DNA from: Simplicispira suum
GTDB lineage: Bacteria; Pseudomonadota; Gammaproteobacteria; Burkholderiales; Burkholderiaceae_C
Direction of reading: 5' to 3'
Length of the DNA: 64,000 nt
Assembly: GCF_003008595.1 (NCBI RefSeq)
Contig: NZ_CP027669.1
Location: 2,046,001 to 2,110,000, forward strand
This document shows positions 28,310 through 37,784 of the stretch, piece by piece (position 1 is the first letter of the stretch; each line of letters begins with the position of its first letter). Under the pieces are notes generated by a model. That model was not told the origin of the DNA, searched no databases, and saw nothing but the letters and a program-made list of their open reading frames with translations. The translations under genes were made by a program, and so were the position numbers.

Positions 28310-29533
28310 ATGCTCTGGCCTGGATTTGAATTGCGGGTGGCACTGCGCTTCCTGCGCGAGGGGCGGATGCAGACTGTGCTCATCATCGTCGGCGTGGCCG
28401 CCGGCGTGGCGGTGATTGCCTATATCTCAGCACTGATTTCCGGCCTGCAAAACAGCACCCTGACCAAAACCCTGGGCGCGCAGGCACACATCAGTGTGCG
28501 CGCGCCCGACGACGTGGTCACGCCCGCTGCCGCGCCCGTGCCCGGCAGCAGCGTGCTGACAGAAACGCAGCCACGCGCGCAGCGTCCACGCTCGGTCGCC
28601 AATTGGCAGGCGCTGTTGCCGCTTCTGGAAAAAACGCCCAACGTGGCTGGCGTCTCGCCCATGGTCTCGGGTGCCGGCCTGGCGCTGCGCGGCGAGGCGG
28701 TGCTGTCGATTGCGCTGATGGGCGTCGACTTGGAGCGCTACGACCGGATGATTGGCCTGCGCTCCAAGGTGGTCAGTGGCAGTGCGCGACTGGAGCCCGG
28801 CGAGGCCATCGTCGGACGTGAACTGGCGCAGGACCTGGGCGTGCGCGTGGGCGATCGCCTCACCGTGCAGACCAGCACGTCGAGCGAATCGCTGCGCGTC
28901 ACGGCGCTGGTGGATCTGGGCGTGCGCGACCTGAACCGGCGCACCGTCATCGTGCCGCTGCGTGCAGCGCAAAACCTGCTGGCGCTGCCCGGTGGCGCCA
29001 CTGGGCTGGATTTGACACTGCACGACGTGTGGGCGGCGCAAAGCCTGGCCGAAGCGCTGCGCGCGCAGTTTCCCTACAAGATCGAAAGCTGGCAGGAGAG
29101 CAACGCGCAACTCGTCTCGGCGCTCAATGCGCAATCGGTGAGCACCGGCATCATCCGCGGCGTCGTTCTTGCCGTCGTGGTGCTGGGCATCGCCAGCGTG
29201 CTGGTGGTGTCTGTCGTGCAAAAGCGCCGCGAAATCGGCATCCTGCGCGCCATGGGCGCCACGCGCGGCCAGGTGCTGCGGCTGTTTTTGGTGCAGGGCG
29301 CGGTGGTGGGCGCGCTGGGCTCGCTGCTCGGCCTGCTTCTGGCCGTGGTGCTGATCTGGGTATTTAGCAACTTTGTGCGTGGCTCGGACGGTCTGCCTCT
29401 GTTCAATATTTCCCTGCCGCTGGCTACCGCGCTGCGCGTGGCCTTGGTGGCTACGGTGTGCGGCGTGATTGCGGCCATTGCCCCGGCCCGAAGCGCGGCG
29501 CGGCTGGACCCGGCGCAGGCGATCCGCATCTGA
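28310..29533 (+). CDS. MacB/LolC-like ABC transporter permease
   Basis: 407 residues. There is one membrane segment after residue 20, a periplasmic domain of about 230 residues, then three C-terminal membrane segments, the FtsX/MacB topology. The motif VVQKRREIGILRAMGATRGQVLRLFLVQG is the classic cytoplasmic loop of this family. The ATG at 28310 follows AAGGAG. It lies between adaptor and ATPase genes (17 and 2 bp gaps). The substrate may be a lipid, peptide or macrolide-like compound. Confidence 0.9.
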   Translation: MLWPGFELRVALRFLREGRMQTVLIIVGVAAGVAVIAYISALISGLQNSTLTKTLGAQAHISVRAPDDVVTPAAAPVPGSSVLTETQPRAQRPRSVANWQALLPLLEKTPNVAGVSPMVSGAGLALRGEAVLSIALMGVDLERYDRMIGLRSKVVSGSARLEPGEAIVGRELAQDLGVRVGDRLTVQTSTSSESLRVTALVDLGVRDLNRRTVIVPLRAAQNLLALPGGATGLDLTLHDVWAAQSLAEALRAQFPYKIESWQESNAQLVSALNAQSVSTGIIRGVVLAVVVLGIASVLVVSVVQKRREIGILRAMGATRGQVLRLFLVQGAVVGALGSLLGLLLAVVLIWVFSNFVRGSDGLPLFNISLPLATALRVALVATVCGVIAAIAPARSAARLDPAQAIRI

Positions 29534-29535
29534 CA

Positions 29536-30290
<755 letters not shown>

Positions 30291-30294
<4 letters not shown>

Positions 30295-30459
30295 TGTCAT
30301 GAGCTGGAGCTTCGTTTCAGAAAGCTGCCGAAAATCGTCGCCATGCCGCGTTGCACATCCGCGCGATAGCACCGGCTACCGCTGTGGTGTGCGCCTTGCC
30401 TGACGACGATCTCGACAGCTTTCACTTTTTTTCAACCTGCTTCCAACCCACGACGCTAG
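30291..30459 (+). mobile_element. MITE-like element, copy 1
   Basis: 169 bp framed by CTAG at both ends. Inside CTAG are imperfect terminal inverted repeats: left TGTCATGAGCTGGAG, right (complement) CGTCGTGGGTTGGAAG. A copy about 85% identical by eye lies at 62065-62231. CTAG fits the YTAR target duplication of the IS5 subgroup, so an IS5-type transposase elsewhere could have moved it. It encodes no transposase. Confidence 0.72.
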
Positions 30460-30501
30460 AGGGCTGTTGAGTCCTATGGCTCTGTCCTGCGAACGCTATC
30501 C

Positions 30502-31148
30502 TCACTTCTTCTTTGGAGAAATCTGGAACTGGCCACTGAAAGCGCGGCTATCCCCGGCGTTGCTACCAAACTGGCCGTCAAACATGCCTTCGATGGCAGA
30601 CAGTTTTTTTCCTTCCATGGTGACCGACTTGATGGTGAGGGTGCCTGACTTCGACGTGTAGTCGCCGGCCAGGCCTGCTTCTTTGGCCTCGCCAATCACA
30701 ACGGTGCCGCTTTGCGGACCTTGGCCTTCCGGACCCATTTGATAGGTTCCCGGCTCGGCCTTGCCGGCCGCGATTTGCAGGCTGAGGGTGCCGAAACTTC
30801 CCATGGCCTGCTTCCTCTTTTCTGCTGGATCGGTCTCTTGGCTGGCTTTCTTGGCCTTGGCTTTGTCCACCCAGCCTCCCAAGATGCGCACGCTCAGTGG
30901 CTGGCTTGAGTAGCTGGGAAGAATGGCAGCGCTCGCAGTGGCATCGATCGCCAGACCATCGCCCTTGATGGTGAACCCCTCTCGGAGATTTTGGCCTTGC
31001 TGGACGTGATTTCGGGGGGCGATGTGGGGGCTGATTTGGCGTCGGAGGAGGGACCACACCCGGCCAGTGACACCGCCAAGCCTGCGACCACGAGTGGCAA
31101 GAACGAGCGCGCGCAAAAAATGCAAAGGACGAAGGGAGAGAATTTCAT
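30502..31148 (-). pseudogene. Lipoprotein gene with single-base frameshift
   Basis: The 5' part (start 31148) encodes a lipoprotein signal (SFLPLVVAGLAVSLAGC) and continues to about SSKAKISERG, then runs into non-family-like sequence. One base off, the frame from FTIKGDGLAIDA continues for about 150 residues to the stop at 30502 and looks like a real beta-rich protein (GTLSLQIAAGKAEPGTYQMG, SGTLTIKSVTMEGKKLS, IEGMFDGQFGS). A one-base loss in the C-run at 30976-30979 would explain it. It may be a pseudogene, slippage-regulated, or a sequencing error. The function is unknown. Confidence 0.7.
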
Positions 31149-31711
31149 GGCGCTGCTCCTGTTGCGCGAACGAATCACGCGAAGGCTGGATGGGAATAGG
31201 TCGAACGTCGTAGCACGGGACACCGTGGAGACCGAGAGGATCGTAGCAGTGCAATTTTTGCTATGAAAAATAGAGCTGATCGCGTTTAAAAATAGAGCCC
31301 TGGAGGCCGGTATGAAGGCAAGTTTTGCAAAGCCTCGTTGGCCGCAACCCACTGCCAGCAGAAGCGCCGGACAGGGAGAGGCTTGAGCACCGTGAAGGGC
31401 GTGGCATAGCCCGGCAAGTCAGAGGCTGCTCTGAATGAGAGGAAGCTTCGGAGTGCGGAGTGCGGAGTGCGATCAGCGTCCGGTCGAAAGCAGATCAACC
31501 CGACTGGAGCAGCGTCGGGTGCTCCGGCGTGTTGGCGTGGAACACCCGTCCCATTCGAATCGCACTGGCAAGCCGCACCGAGAACCCATTGCCACAGCTC
31601 GAACTGGCCGTGACGCCGATCTCCTTGGACATGGGGGTGCCGGCACATCAGCAACGATGGGCAAGGCGTCCATCGGCATCTGTTGGAACGCCTCTTGGGT
31701 GGGTCGAATCT
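31149..31711. other. Non-coding stretch, nothing recognisable
   Basis: About 560 bp between the lipoprotein and the AcoR-type regulator. Frames on both strands are low in protein character. A short tandem repeat (ggagtgc three times, around 31449-31470) is the only structure noted. It may be decayed coding sequence. Confidence 0.45.
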
Positions 31712-33676
31712 TCAAGAAGGCTGTCGGACGGTGCTGCCTTCGAGCCTGCGGTAAATCGTCTGTCGGCTGATACCCAGCTGCCGCGCCGCCTGGGTGACGT
31801 TGCCACGCGTGCTTTGCAATGCTTGCTGGATGGCCGCGTGCGACAACTCCTGAAGATTGAGTGTGGCTTGCCGGCCTGCTACAGGGTTTGCGGGGAACGG
31901 TGCAGACGTCGGGTTTTGCGAAGGAAACGACAGGGCCGCGATCAGGTCATCGGGCATGTGGGTCCAGTCCAGCGTGTCTTCGTCATCGTTCAACATGGCG
32001 CAGGCAGTGCGCAGCACGCTGGCGACTTGGCGCAAGTTCCCGGGCCAGGCGTATCCCGCCAGCTGCCCATACAGCTCGGGCGCCAATTGCAGTGGGCGCT
32101 CCGGGTGCAGGTCTTGCAGCAGGCGCTGGGTCAGCGCCGCGAAGTCGCTGCGCTCACGCAGTGCTGGCAACTGCAGTGTCAGGCCATTGATGCGGTAGTA
32201 CAGGTCTTGGCGGAACCGTCCTTGCGCAGCGGCTTCCAGTAGCTGGCAGTGCGTAGCGCAGACCAGGGCAAAGTCCACTGAGACCGCCGTGCCTGACCCG
32301 ACCGGGGTAACACTGCGCTCTTGCAGTACGCGAAGCAAACGCGTTTGCATGGGCAGCGGCATATCGCCGATTTCATCGAGAAACAGCGTTCCGCCATCAG
32401 CTTCGCGCAGGCGCCCGAGGCTGCCCTCCTTGCGTGCGCCGGTAAAAGCCCCTGCTACATAGCCAAATAGCTCGGCTTCGATCAGGGTTTCGGGGATGGC
32501 GCCGCAGTTGATGGCCACAAAAGGTGCGCCGCGCCGGGGCCCGCTGGCGTGCATGGCGCGAGCAAAGACTTCCTTTCCGACACCACACTCGCCCTGAATC
32601 AGCACCGCAATCGGTTTGCCCAGCACGCGGCGGGCTTTGTCGGCAGCAGCGCGCGAGCGTGCATCGCCGGTATCCAGGCGCGCCAGGGCATCGTCGGCAG
32701 CCGGGACGGCGCCAGCGCGTGCGCCTACCACCCCTGCGGGGCTGGGCCATGCAGCCGCATCCACTTGCACTTGTGCAAACAGCACGGCGCCGTTGTGCAG
32801 GCGCAGCATCTGCGTTTGCAGGGGGCGGCGCTGGTGCTGCGTGAGGAGCTGCTCCAGGCGGACGTCGAGCACATGTTCGAGCTGCGCCCCGCCAATGTCT
32901 CCGATCTGCAGGCCCAGTTGGGCAAGTGCGGCGCGGTTGGCGCCAATGATCCAGCCGTCGCTCGACACCGCGACGATGCCCTCGGCCATGCTACCAATGC
33001 CTTCGGGTTGCGGGTGCAGATGCAGGCGGATGTCGCGCTTGCAGGCGGCTGTGATCAAGCGGTTCTCGATCATGCGGGCTGCCGTGCTGACCAGGCCCAG
33101 CGTGTGCGCGTGGCCGCTTCGGTGGTCGCTGGAGATATCCAGAATGCCCAACATCTCGCCCGTGGCCGACACAATGGGCGAGGCGGCGCAGGTGAGGAAG
33201 CCGTTGCGCTCCAGGAAATGCTCCGAGCCATGGATCTGCACGGCGCAGCCCTCGACCAGCGCCGTGCCAATGGCGTTGGTGCCGCGATGCTCTTCGTGCC
33301 AGGACGCACCGCACGACAGGGCTACGCGCGCCGCCTTGTCGGCAAAGTGTGCGTCGCCGAGGGTGTGCATCAGCATGCCGCGGGGGTCGGCGAGCACCAC
33401 CACGCTCTGGCTGTGGCGCACCTGATCAAACACGTATTCCATGATGGGGCGCGAATGCGCCAGCAGCGTATGGCTGGCGCTCAGGGCGTGGCGCAGGCTG
33501 CCACTGCTGACGGGGTCCGGTGCCCGTACGCGCGCATTCGGGGCGAGTCCCGCAGCCATGCTGCGCGACCACGAACGCGCGAGCCGCTCATTGACCAGGC
33601 CACTGGGGCATTGGCCAAATTCAAGCAGATGCTGCCTGGCCTGTCGCAAGGCCAGGGGGGCGGAATTCGATGGCAC
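31712..33676 (-). CDS. AcoR-type sigma-54-dependent activator
   Basis: 654 residues. There is an N-terminal GAF-like sensor region (GASWHEEHRGTNAIGTALVEG), a PAS-like segment, a sigma-54 AAA+ domain and a Fis-type HTH (GNVTQAARQLGISRQTIYRRL). Walker A is GECGVGKEVF, and the sigma-54 contact loop GAFTGA is intact. The GTG start at 33676 is chosen for the GAAGGAG site in front of it. It is divergent from an acetaldehyde-type dehydrogenase gene, the arrangement of AcoR/AcoD-like systems. The likely inducer is an aldehyde, alcohol or acetoin, by family analogy. Confidence 0.9.
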   Translation of the reverse strand: MPSNSAPLALRQARQHLLEFGQCPSGLVNERLARSWSRSMAAGLAPNARVRAPDPVSSGSLRHALSASHTLLAHSRPIMEYVFDQVRHSQSVVVLADPRGMLMHTLGDAHFADKAARVALSCGASWHEEHRGTNAIGTALVEGCAVQIHGSEHFLERNGFLTCAASPIVSATGEMLGILDISSDHRSGHAHTLGLVSTAARMIENRLITAACKRDIRLHLHPQPEGIGSMAEGIVAVSSDGWIIGANRAALAQLGLQIGDIGGAQLEHVLDVRLEQLLTQHQRRPLQTQMLRLHNGAVLFAQVQVDAAAWPSPAGVVGARAGAVPAADDALARLDTGDARSRAAADKARRVLGKPIAVLIQGECGVGKEVFARAMHASGPRRGAPFVAINCGAIPETLIEAELFGYVAGAFTGARKEGSLGRLREADGGTLFLDEIGDMPLPMQTRLLRVLQERSVTPVGSGTAVSVDFALVCATHCQLLEAAAQGRFRQDLYYRINGLTLQLPALRERSDFAALTQRLLQDLHPERPLQLAPELYGQLAGYAWPGNLRQVASVLRTACAMLNDDEDTLDWTHMPDDLIAALSFPSQNPTSAPFPANPVAGRQATLNLQELSHAAIQQALQSTRGNVTQAARQLGISRQTIYRRLEGSTVRQPS

Positions 33677-33788
33677 GAAAGGTCTCCTTCGCCGAGGGCT
33701 GATTTGCCCGGTTTTTGACCCAGTATGGGCGGGCGTGCAAGGGTGCGCAAGGGATGGACGCAGCAGAACGGTGCAAGTGATCCATTTC

Positions 33789-33802
33789 GTGACAGTTGTC
33801 GC
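33789..33802. promoter_or_regulatory. Candidate enhancer site for the AcoR-type activator
   Basis: The palindrome GTGACAGTTGTCGC (GnGACA-n2-TGTCnC) lies in the divergent promoter region, about 100 bp before the candidate -24/-12 promoter. That distance suits an upstream activator site. Assigned by position and symmetry only. Confidence 0.4.
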
Positions 33803-33897
33803 AGGAGGGAGCGTTGCAGCGGACGGAGTTCCTTCCGAAGCGCTCGCCATGGATTGAAAGAATCAAACAAATCAATGACATAAGCGAGCTAGCGGCC

Positions 33898-33913
33898 TGG
33901 CACGGTTTGTGAA
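33898..33913 (+). promoter_or_regulatory. Candidate sigma-54 promoter of the aldehyde dehydrogenase
   Basis: TGGCACGGTTTGTGAA, about 66 bp before the ATG, keeps the complete -24 box TGGCACG. The -12 box reads GTGAA in place of TTGCA, so the match is partial. The divergent sigma-54 activator gene supports the call. Confidence 0.42.
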
Positions 33914-33978
33914 TGGTTGCTGCCGTCTGGCTGTCCAAGTGGGGTGGCTGGATCGACATTCCACCTGGAGACAAAAAC

Positions 33979-35502
33979 ATGACCGTTTACGCAGCCCCCG
34001 GCGCCGCTGGCGCCAAAATCGCCTACCAACCCCAGTACAACAACTTCATCGGCGGCAAGTTTGTCGCTCCCGTCAAAGGCCAGTACTTTGACGTGGTGAC
34101 GCCCATCAGCGGCAAGGTCTATACGCAGGTGGCCCGCTCCACCGCCGAAGACATTGAATTGGCCCTTGACGCCGCCCACGCCGCCGCCGATGCCTGGGGC
34201 AAGACCGATGCCGCCACGCGCGGCAACATGTTGCTGAAGATCGCCGACCGAATCGAGCAGAACCTGGAGCTGCTGGCCTACGCCGAAACCGTGGACAACG
34301 GCAAGGCCATCCGCGAGACGCTGAACGCCGACATTCCGCTCGCCGTGGATCACTTCCGCTACTTCGCCGGCTGCGTGCGGGCGCAAGAAGGCGCATTGAG
34401 CAACATCGACGAGAACACCGTGGCGTACCACATCCAGGAACCTCTGGGCGTGGTGGGCCAGATCATTCCCTGGAACTTCCCCATTTTGATGGCCGCCTGG
34501 AAACTGGCGCCGGCCATTGGTGCGGGCAATTGCGTGGTGCTCAAACCGGCGGAAAGCACACCCGTGTCTATCCTCATCCTGGCCGAGCTGATTGCCGACA
34601 TCCTCCCGCCCGGCGTGCTCAACATCGTGAACGGCTATGGCCGCGAAGCCGGCATGCCGCTGGCCACCAGCAAGCGAATTGCCAAAATTGCCTTTACTGG
34701 ATCCACCACCACGGGCCGCGTGATTGCGCAGGCCGCCGCCAACAACCTGATTCCCGCCACGCTGGAGCTGGGTGGCAAGTCGCCCAACGTCTTCTTTGCC
34801 GACATCATGGACAAGGACGATGCGTTTCTGGATAAAGCCGTGGAAGGCCTGGTGCTGTTCGCCTTCAACCAGGGCGAGGTCTGCACCTGCCCATCGCGCG
34901 CGCTGATTCAGGAAAGCATCTACGACAAGTTCATGGAGCGTGTCTTGAAGCGCGTCGCCGCCATCAAGCACATGAACCCGCTGGACACGGACAGCATGAT
35001 GGGTGCGCAGGCCAGCAAAGAGCAGCTCACCAAAATCCTCTCGTATCTCGACCTGGGCAAACAGGAAGGCGCCGAGGTGCTGGCCGGCGGTGGCCAGGCC
35101 CACTTGGGCGGCGACCTGGAAGGCGGCTACTACGTGCAGCCCACGCTGTTCAAGGGCCACAACAAGATGCGCATTTTCCAGGAAGAAATCTTCGGCCCCG
35201 TGCTGGCGGTGACCACCTTCAAGGACGAAGCGGAAGCCCTGGCGATTGCCAACGACACGCTCTACGGCCTGGGTGCCGGCGTATGGAGCCGCAACGGCAA
35301 CGTGGCCTACCGCATGGGCCGCGCCATTAAGGCCGGGCGCGTGTGGACCAACTGCTACCACGCGTATCCGGCGCATGCGGCGTTTGGTGGCTACAAGGAA
35401 TCGGGCATTGGGCGCGAGACGCACAAGATGATGCTGGACCACTACCAGCAGACCAAGAACTTGTTGGTTTCTTATTCGGAAAACAAGCTGGGGTTCTTCT
35501 AA
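33979..35502 (+). CDS. NAD-dependent aldehyde dehydrogenase (AcoD/ExaC type)
   Basis: 507 residues, matching acetaldehyde dehydrogenase AcoD/ExaC (506). It oxidises acetaldehyde or similar aldehydes to acids. The catalytic Cys lies in [12 protein letters not shown], the Glu in [12 protein letters not shown], and the cofactor motif in [15 protein letters not shown]. The ATG is chosen from MTVYAAPGA, which aligns with the family start; upstream residues in the same frame cover the promoter. It is followed by a DUF779 gene, the usual partner. Confidence 0.94.
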   Translation: MTVYAAPGAAGAKIAYQPQYNNFIGGKFVAPVKGQYFDVVTPISGKVYTQVARSTAEDIELALDAAHAAADAWGKTDAATRGNMLLKIADRIEQNLELLAYAETVDNGKAIRETLNADIPLAVDHFRYFAGCVRAQEGALSNIDENTVAYHIQEPLGVVGQIIPWNFPILMAAWKLAPAIGAGNCVVLKPAESTPVSILILAELIADILPPGVLNIVNGYGREAGMPLATSKRIAKIAFTGSTTTGRVIAQAAANNLIPATLELGGKSPNVFFADIMDKDDAFLDKAVEGLVLFAFNQGEVCTCPSRALIQESIYDKFMERVLKRVAAIKHMNPLDTDSMMGAQASKEQLTKILSYLDLGKQEGAEVLAGGGQAHLGGDLEGGYYVQPTLFKGHNKMRIFQEEIFGPVLAVTTFKDEAEALAIANDTLYGLGAGVWSRNGNVAYRMGRAIKAGRVWTNCYHAYPAHAAFGGYKESGIGRETHKMMLDHYQQTKNLLVSYSENKLGFF

Positions 35503-35544
35503 AGCCTGTAGCGCCGAGCCGCGCAGTCATCGGCTGTCCTTCCC

Positions 35545-35696
35545 CCTCATGCTGGAATACCAGAAATCGGGAGGATGGCCAACCGACCACTACGCTCCGA
35601 TGGATGGCCGCCCGACGGGGCAGCCACGTGGACGGCTGCAGTTCGGCGCGATGGCTGGACCGGGAAGACGCCGATTTTTGGTACTCCAGCATGAGG
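35545..35696. repeat. 152-bp element with near-perfect 26-bp inverted termini
   Basis: The left end CCTCATGCTGGA...TACCA...AAATCGG and the complement of the right end agree at 24 of 26 positions. The element sits between the aldehyde dehydrogenase and DUF779 genes. It may be a MITE of a second type or a large mRNA hairpin reducing read-through into the DUF779 gene. No other copy was seen in the window. Confidence 0.65.
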
Positions 35697-35772
35697 CGGT
35701 GCCCTTGTCCGGCCACCGCGCTGCAAGCACCCTTATCGCAACAGCAGTCGTCTTTGAAAAAGGAGACACGCC

Positions 35773-36147
35773 ATGGTCGACAAAGTTGTAGCCACCCCCG
35801 CCGCACTGGAACTGGTGGCCTTCCTCAAAACCCAACACGGGCCGGACCTCATGTTCCACCAGTCAGGCGGCTGCTGCGACAACAGCGCGGCCAATTGCTT
35901 CCTGCCCGGTGAGATCACCATGGGCGCGGGCGATGTGTACCTGGGCGATATTGGCGGCTGCCCGTTTTACATCGGCCGCGCGCAGTACGAAACCTGGAAG
36001 CATACCCAGCTCATCCTTGACGTGATCGAGGGCCATGGCGGCAGTTTTTCGCTCGAAGGGCCGGAGGGCAAGGCTTTCCACACGCGCTCGCGGGTGTTCA
36101 GCGATGAAGAGCTGCAGGCGCTGGGCATCGTCAGGAATTACTCCTGA
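35773..36147 (+). CDS. DUF779 family protein
   Basis: 124 residues. The conserved region MFHQSGGCCDNSAANCFLPGE contains a Cys-Cys pair and a third Cys, and GGCPFYIGRAQYETWKHTQLILDV follows; these identify DUF779. The family is almost always encoded beside AcoD/ExaC-type aldehyde dehydrogenases; its biochemical role is not known to me. The Cys-rich motif suggests metal or redox chemistry. It has a good AAAGGAG site. Confidence 0.9.
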   Translation: MVDKVVATPAALELVAFLKTQHGPDLMFHQSGGCCDNSAANCFLPGEITMGAGDVYLGDIGGCPFYIGRAQYETWKHTQLILDVIEGHGGSFSLEGPEGKAFHTRSRVFSDEELQALGIVRNYS

Positions 36148-36196
36148 ATCAATAGCTATCAGCAGTTATGCAGTAAGCGCTTAAGCCGATTTTTAT
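36148..36196 (-). repeat. Dispersed palindromic repeat (family 1)
   Basis: Reverse-oriented copy (aatagctatcagcag ... gcagtaagcgcttaagccgat), intergenic after the DUF779 gene. The second arm is degenerate. Confidence 0.75.
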
Positions 36197-36248
36197 ATAG
36201 ATTTTCACAAACAATCCATGGAGTGAAGGCTCCATGCCGTACTCGGCT

Positions 36249-37649
36249 TCAGTGCGACGGGCGCTTCGAGCGCGTGATCATGTTCCACACGTTGTAGCTG
36301 CCCACGGGTTTTCTCATGGGCAGGCGCTTGATCTCTTTGAGCGTCTCGGTGTCAAAGGCAATCAGTGCACCGTCCATGTCCGCTGCGCTCACCAGCGCGT
36401 AGCGCCCGTCCTTGGTGAACGCGGTCTGCGCCAGGGTGTGGCCGGGTTTGCGCAAAGTGGCCACCGGCTCCAGTGTCTTCTTGTCGATCAGCGTCAGTGA
36501 GTCCTTGGACTTGGGGTCGATCACCGAGTCCGCCCAGGCGAAGGGCGTGTTTTCGTGGCTGCGGATGAAAAAACCGGGGCCCGGCGTGGGAATGGCTTTG
36601 ACGACTTTCCAGGTCTTCATGTCGATCACGTCAATGGCCCCGTCCTGCAGGTTCTGGCTGGCGAGCACGGTGGTGCCGTGGTGCGCGAAGCGGATGCCCG
36701 AGCCTGGCTGCGGCATGCCGGCCATCGGCAGTTCGGCAATCTTGCGGCGCACGTCCAGGTTCACCACCTGAACCGTGGTTGATACGGCGGGCGCGCCATC
36801 TCTTGGCCGTTTGGCGCCCAGCAGGTTGCGGTAGCTTGGGTCGAAGGCGAAGCTTTCCAGCGGCTCATCCAGCGGCGCGCGGCGCGGGTTCAGGAATCCG
36901 GGCTTGGCGATGGCTTCGCCCATTTTGTAGTCGTGCACCAGACCGTCGAAGATGGGTTCGGCCTTCTCGTCGTAGGACACTTCCCAGAGCTCGGACAGGT
37001 CCTTGAACGCCACGACAAAGCTCTTGCGCGGCGCAGCGTCGTATACGGCGGAGACGCGCGAAGTCTGTCTGCCGTCGAGCGTAGCCGCGTCGATGTGCTT
37101 GACGAACTGCAGGTCGCCATCCAGCAGCACCACATTCCTGGGCCGGGAGTTGGCTACCATCAGGTAGCGGCCGTCGGCGCTCAGCGCCAGGTTGCCCATT
37201 TCGAGACCAGCGCGCGCCTCGGCCACGATCGTGAGATTCCATAGATCGTATTGGGTGATCCAGCCGTCGCCCGTGCCGAAATAGACAAACCGTCCGTCGG
37301 GCGTGAACGCCGGCTCGCCCTGCAAGGCGCCGCGATCAGGAAAGCGGTGAAGCACTTCGAAGCGATCGCCATCGAGCAAGGAAACGTGGTCGTCGCCCGC
37401 TTCGACCACCACGAAAAGGTTCATGGGGTCGGCCTGCCACCGGGGCTTGGCCGGAAGACTCTTCGCTCCGGGCGTCTCGACGCGCGAAGCGCGGATGTCG
37501 GCGTCGCTCCAGGTGGTGCCTGACCGCGGTTCCGCCGAGCCCGAATCCATAGCGGCTGGCCGGGAAGCCTGCGCCCAAGCCTGGCCCATACCAAGGGCGC
37601 TGAGGGCGAGCAACGTGCAGGAGAGCCCATGACGCAGGATTCGCTTCAT
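36249..37649 (-). CDS. Secreted cytochrome d1-domain beta-propeller (NirF/NirN-like)
   Basis: 466 residues. The signal peptide (TLLALSALGMGQAWA) predicts a periplasmic protein. Propeller blades resemble the d1 domain of NirS/NirN/NirF: FVYFGTGDGWITQYDLWNLT, LALSADGRYLMVANS, FAHHGTTVLASQNLQDGAI, AFTKDGRYALVSAADMDGAL and the terminal LKEIKRLPMRKPVGSYNVWN. No cytochrome c CxxCH motif is present, so it is not a complete NirS or NirN. It is divergent from a uroporphyrinogen-III methyltransferase, which makes the precursor of haem d1. Other nir genes are absent from the window. Confidence 0.8.
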   Translation of the reverse strand: MKRILRHGLSCTLLALSALGMGQAWAQASRPAAMDSGSAEPRSGTTWSDADIRASRVETPGAKSLPAKPRWQADPMNLFVVVEAGDDHVSLLDGDRFEVLHRFPDRGALQGEPAFTPDGRFVYFGTGDGWITQYDLWNLTIVAEARAGLEMGNLALSADGRYLMVANSRPRNVVLLDGDLQFVKHIDAATLDGRQTSRVSAVYDAAPRKSFVVAFKDLSELWEVSYDEKAEPIFDGLVHDYKMGEAIAKPGFLNPRRAPLDEPLESFAFDPSYRNLLGAKRPRDGAPAVSTTVQVVNLDVRRKIAELPMAGMPQPGSGIRFAHHGTTVLASQNLQDGAIDVIDMKTWKVVKAIPTPGPGFFIRSHENTPFAWADSVIDPKSKDSLTLIDKKTLEPVATLRKPGHTLAQTAFTKDGRYALVSAADMDGALIAFDTETLKEIKRLPMRKPVGSYNVWNMITRSKRPSH

Positions 37650-37784
37650 GCGGTGCATGGCGACCACAAGCTTTGCTGGCTTGGGAACAAAGGGCTCGAC
37701 ATGCGCCAATAATCAAGGCGATCAAGGGATTCCCACTTGATGCTGGTCATGGGTGGCCACACCGGTTTTTTTATCAAGCGCAGC

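Noticed and set aside
30299..30403. A 34-codon frame conserved in both MITE copies (MSWSFVSESCRKSSPCRVAH...)
   Set aside because: The two copies differ by mostly amino-acid-changing substitutions, the second copy starts with GTG, and neither has a ribosome-binding site. I treat it as element sequence, not a gene.
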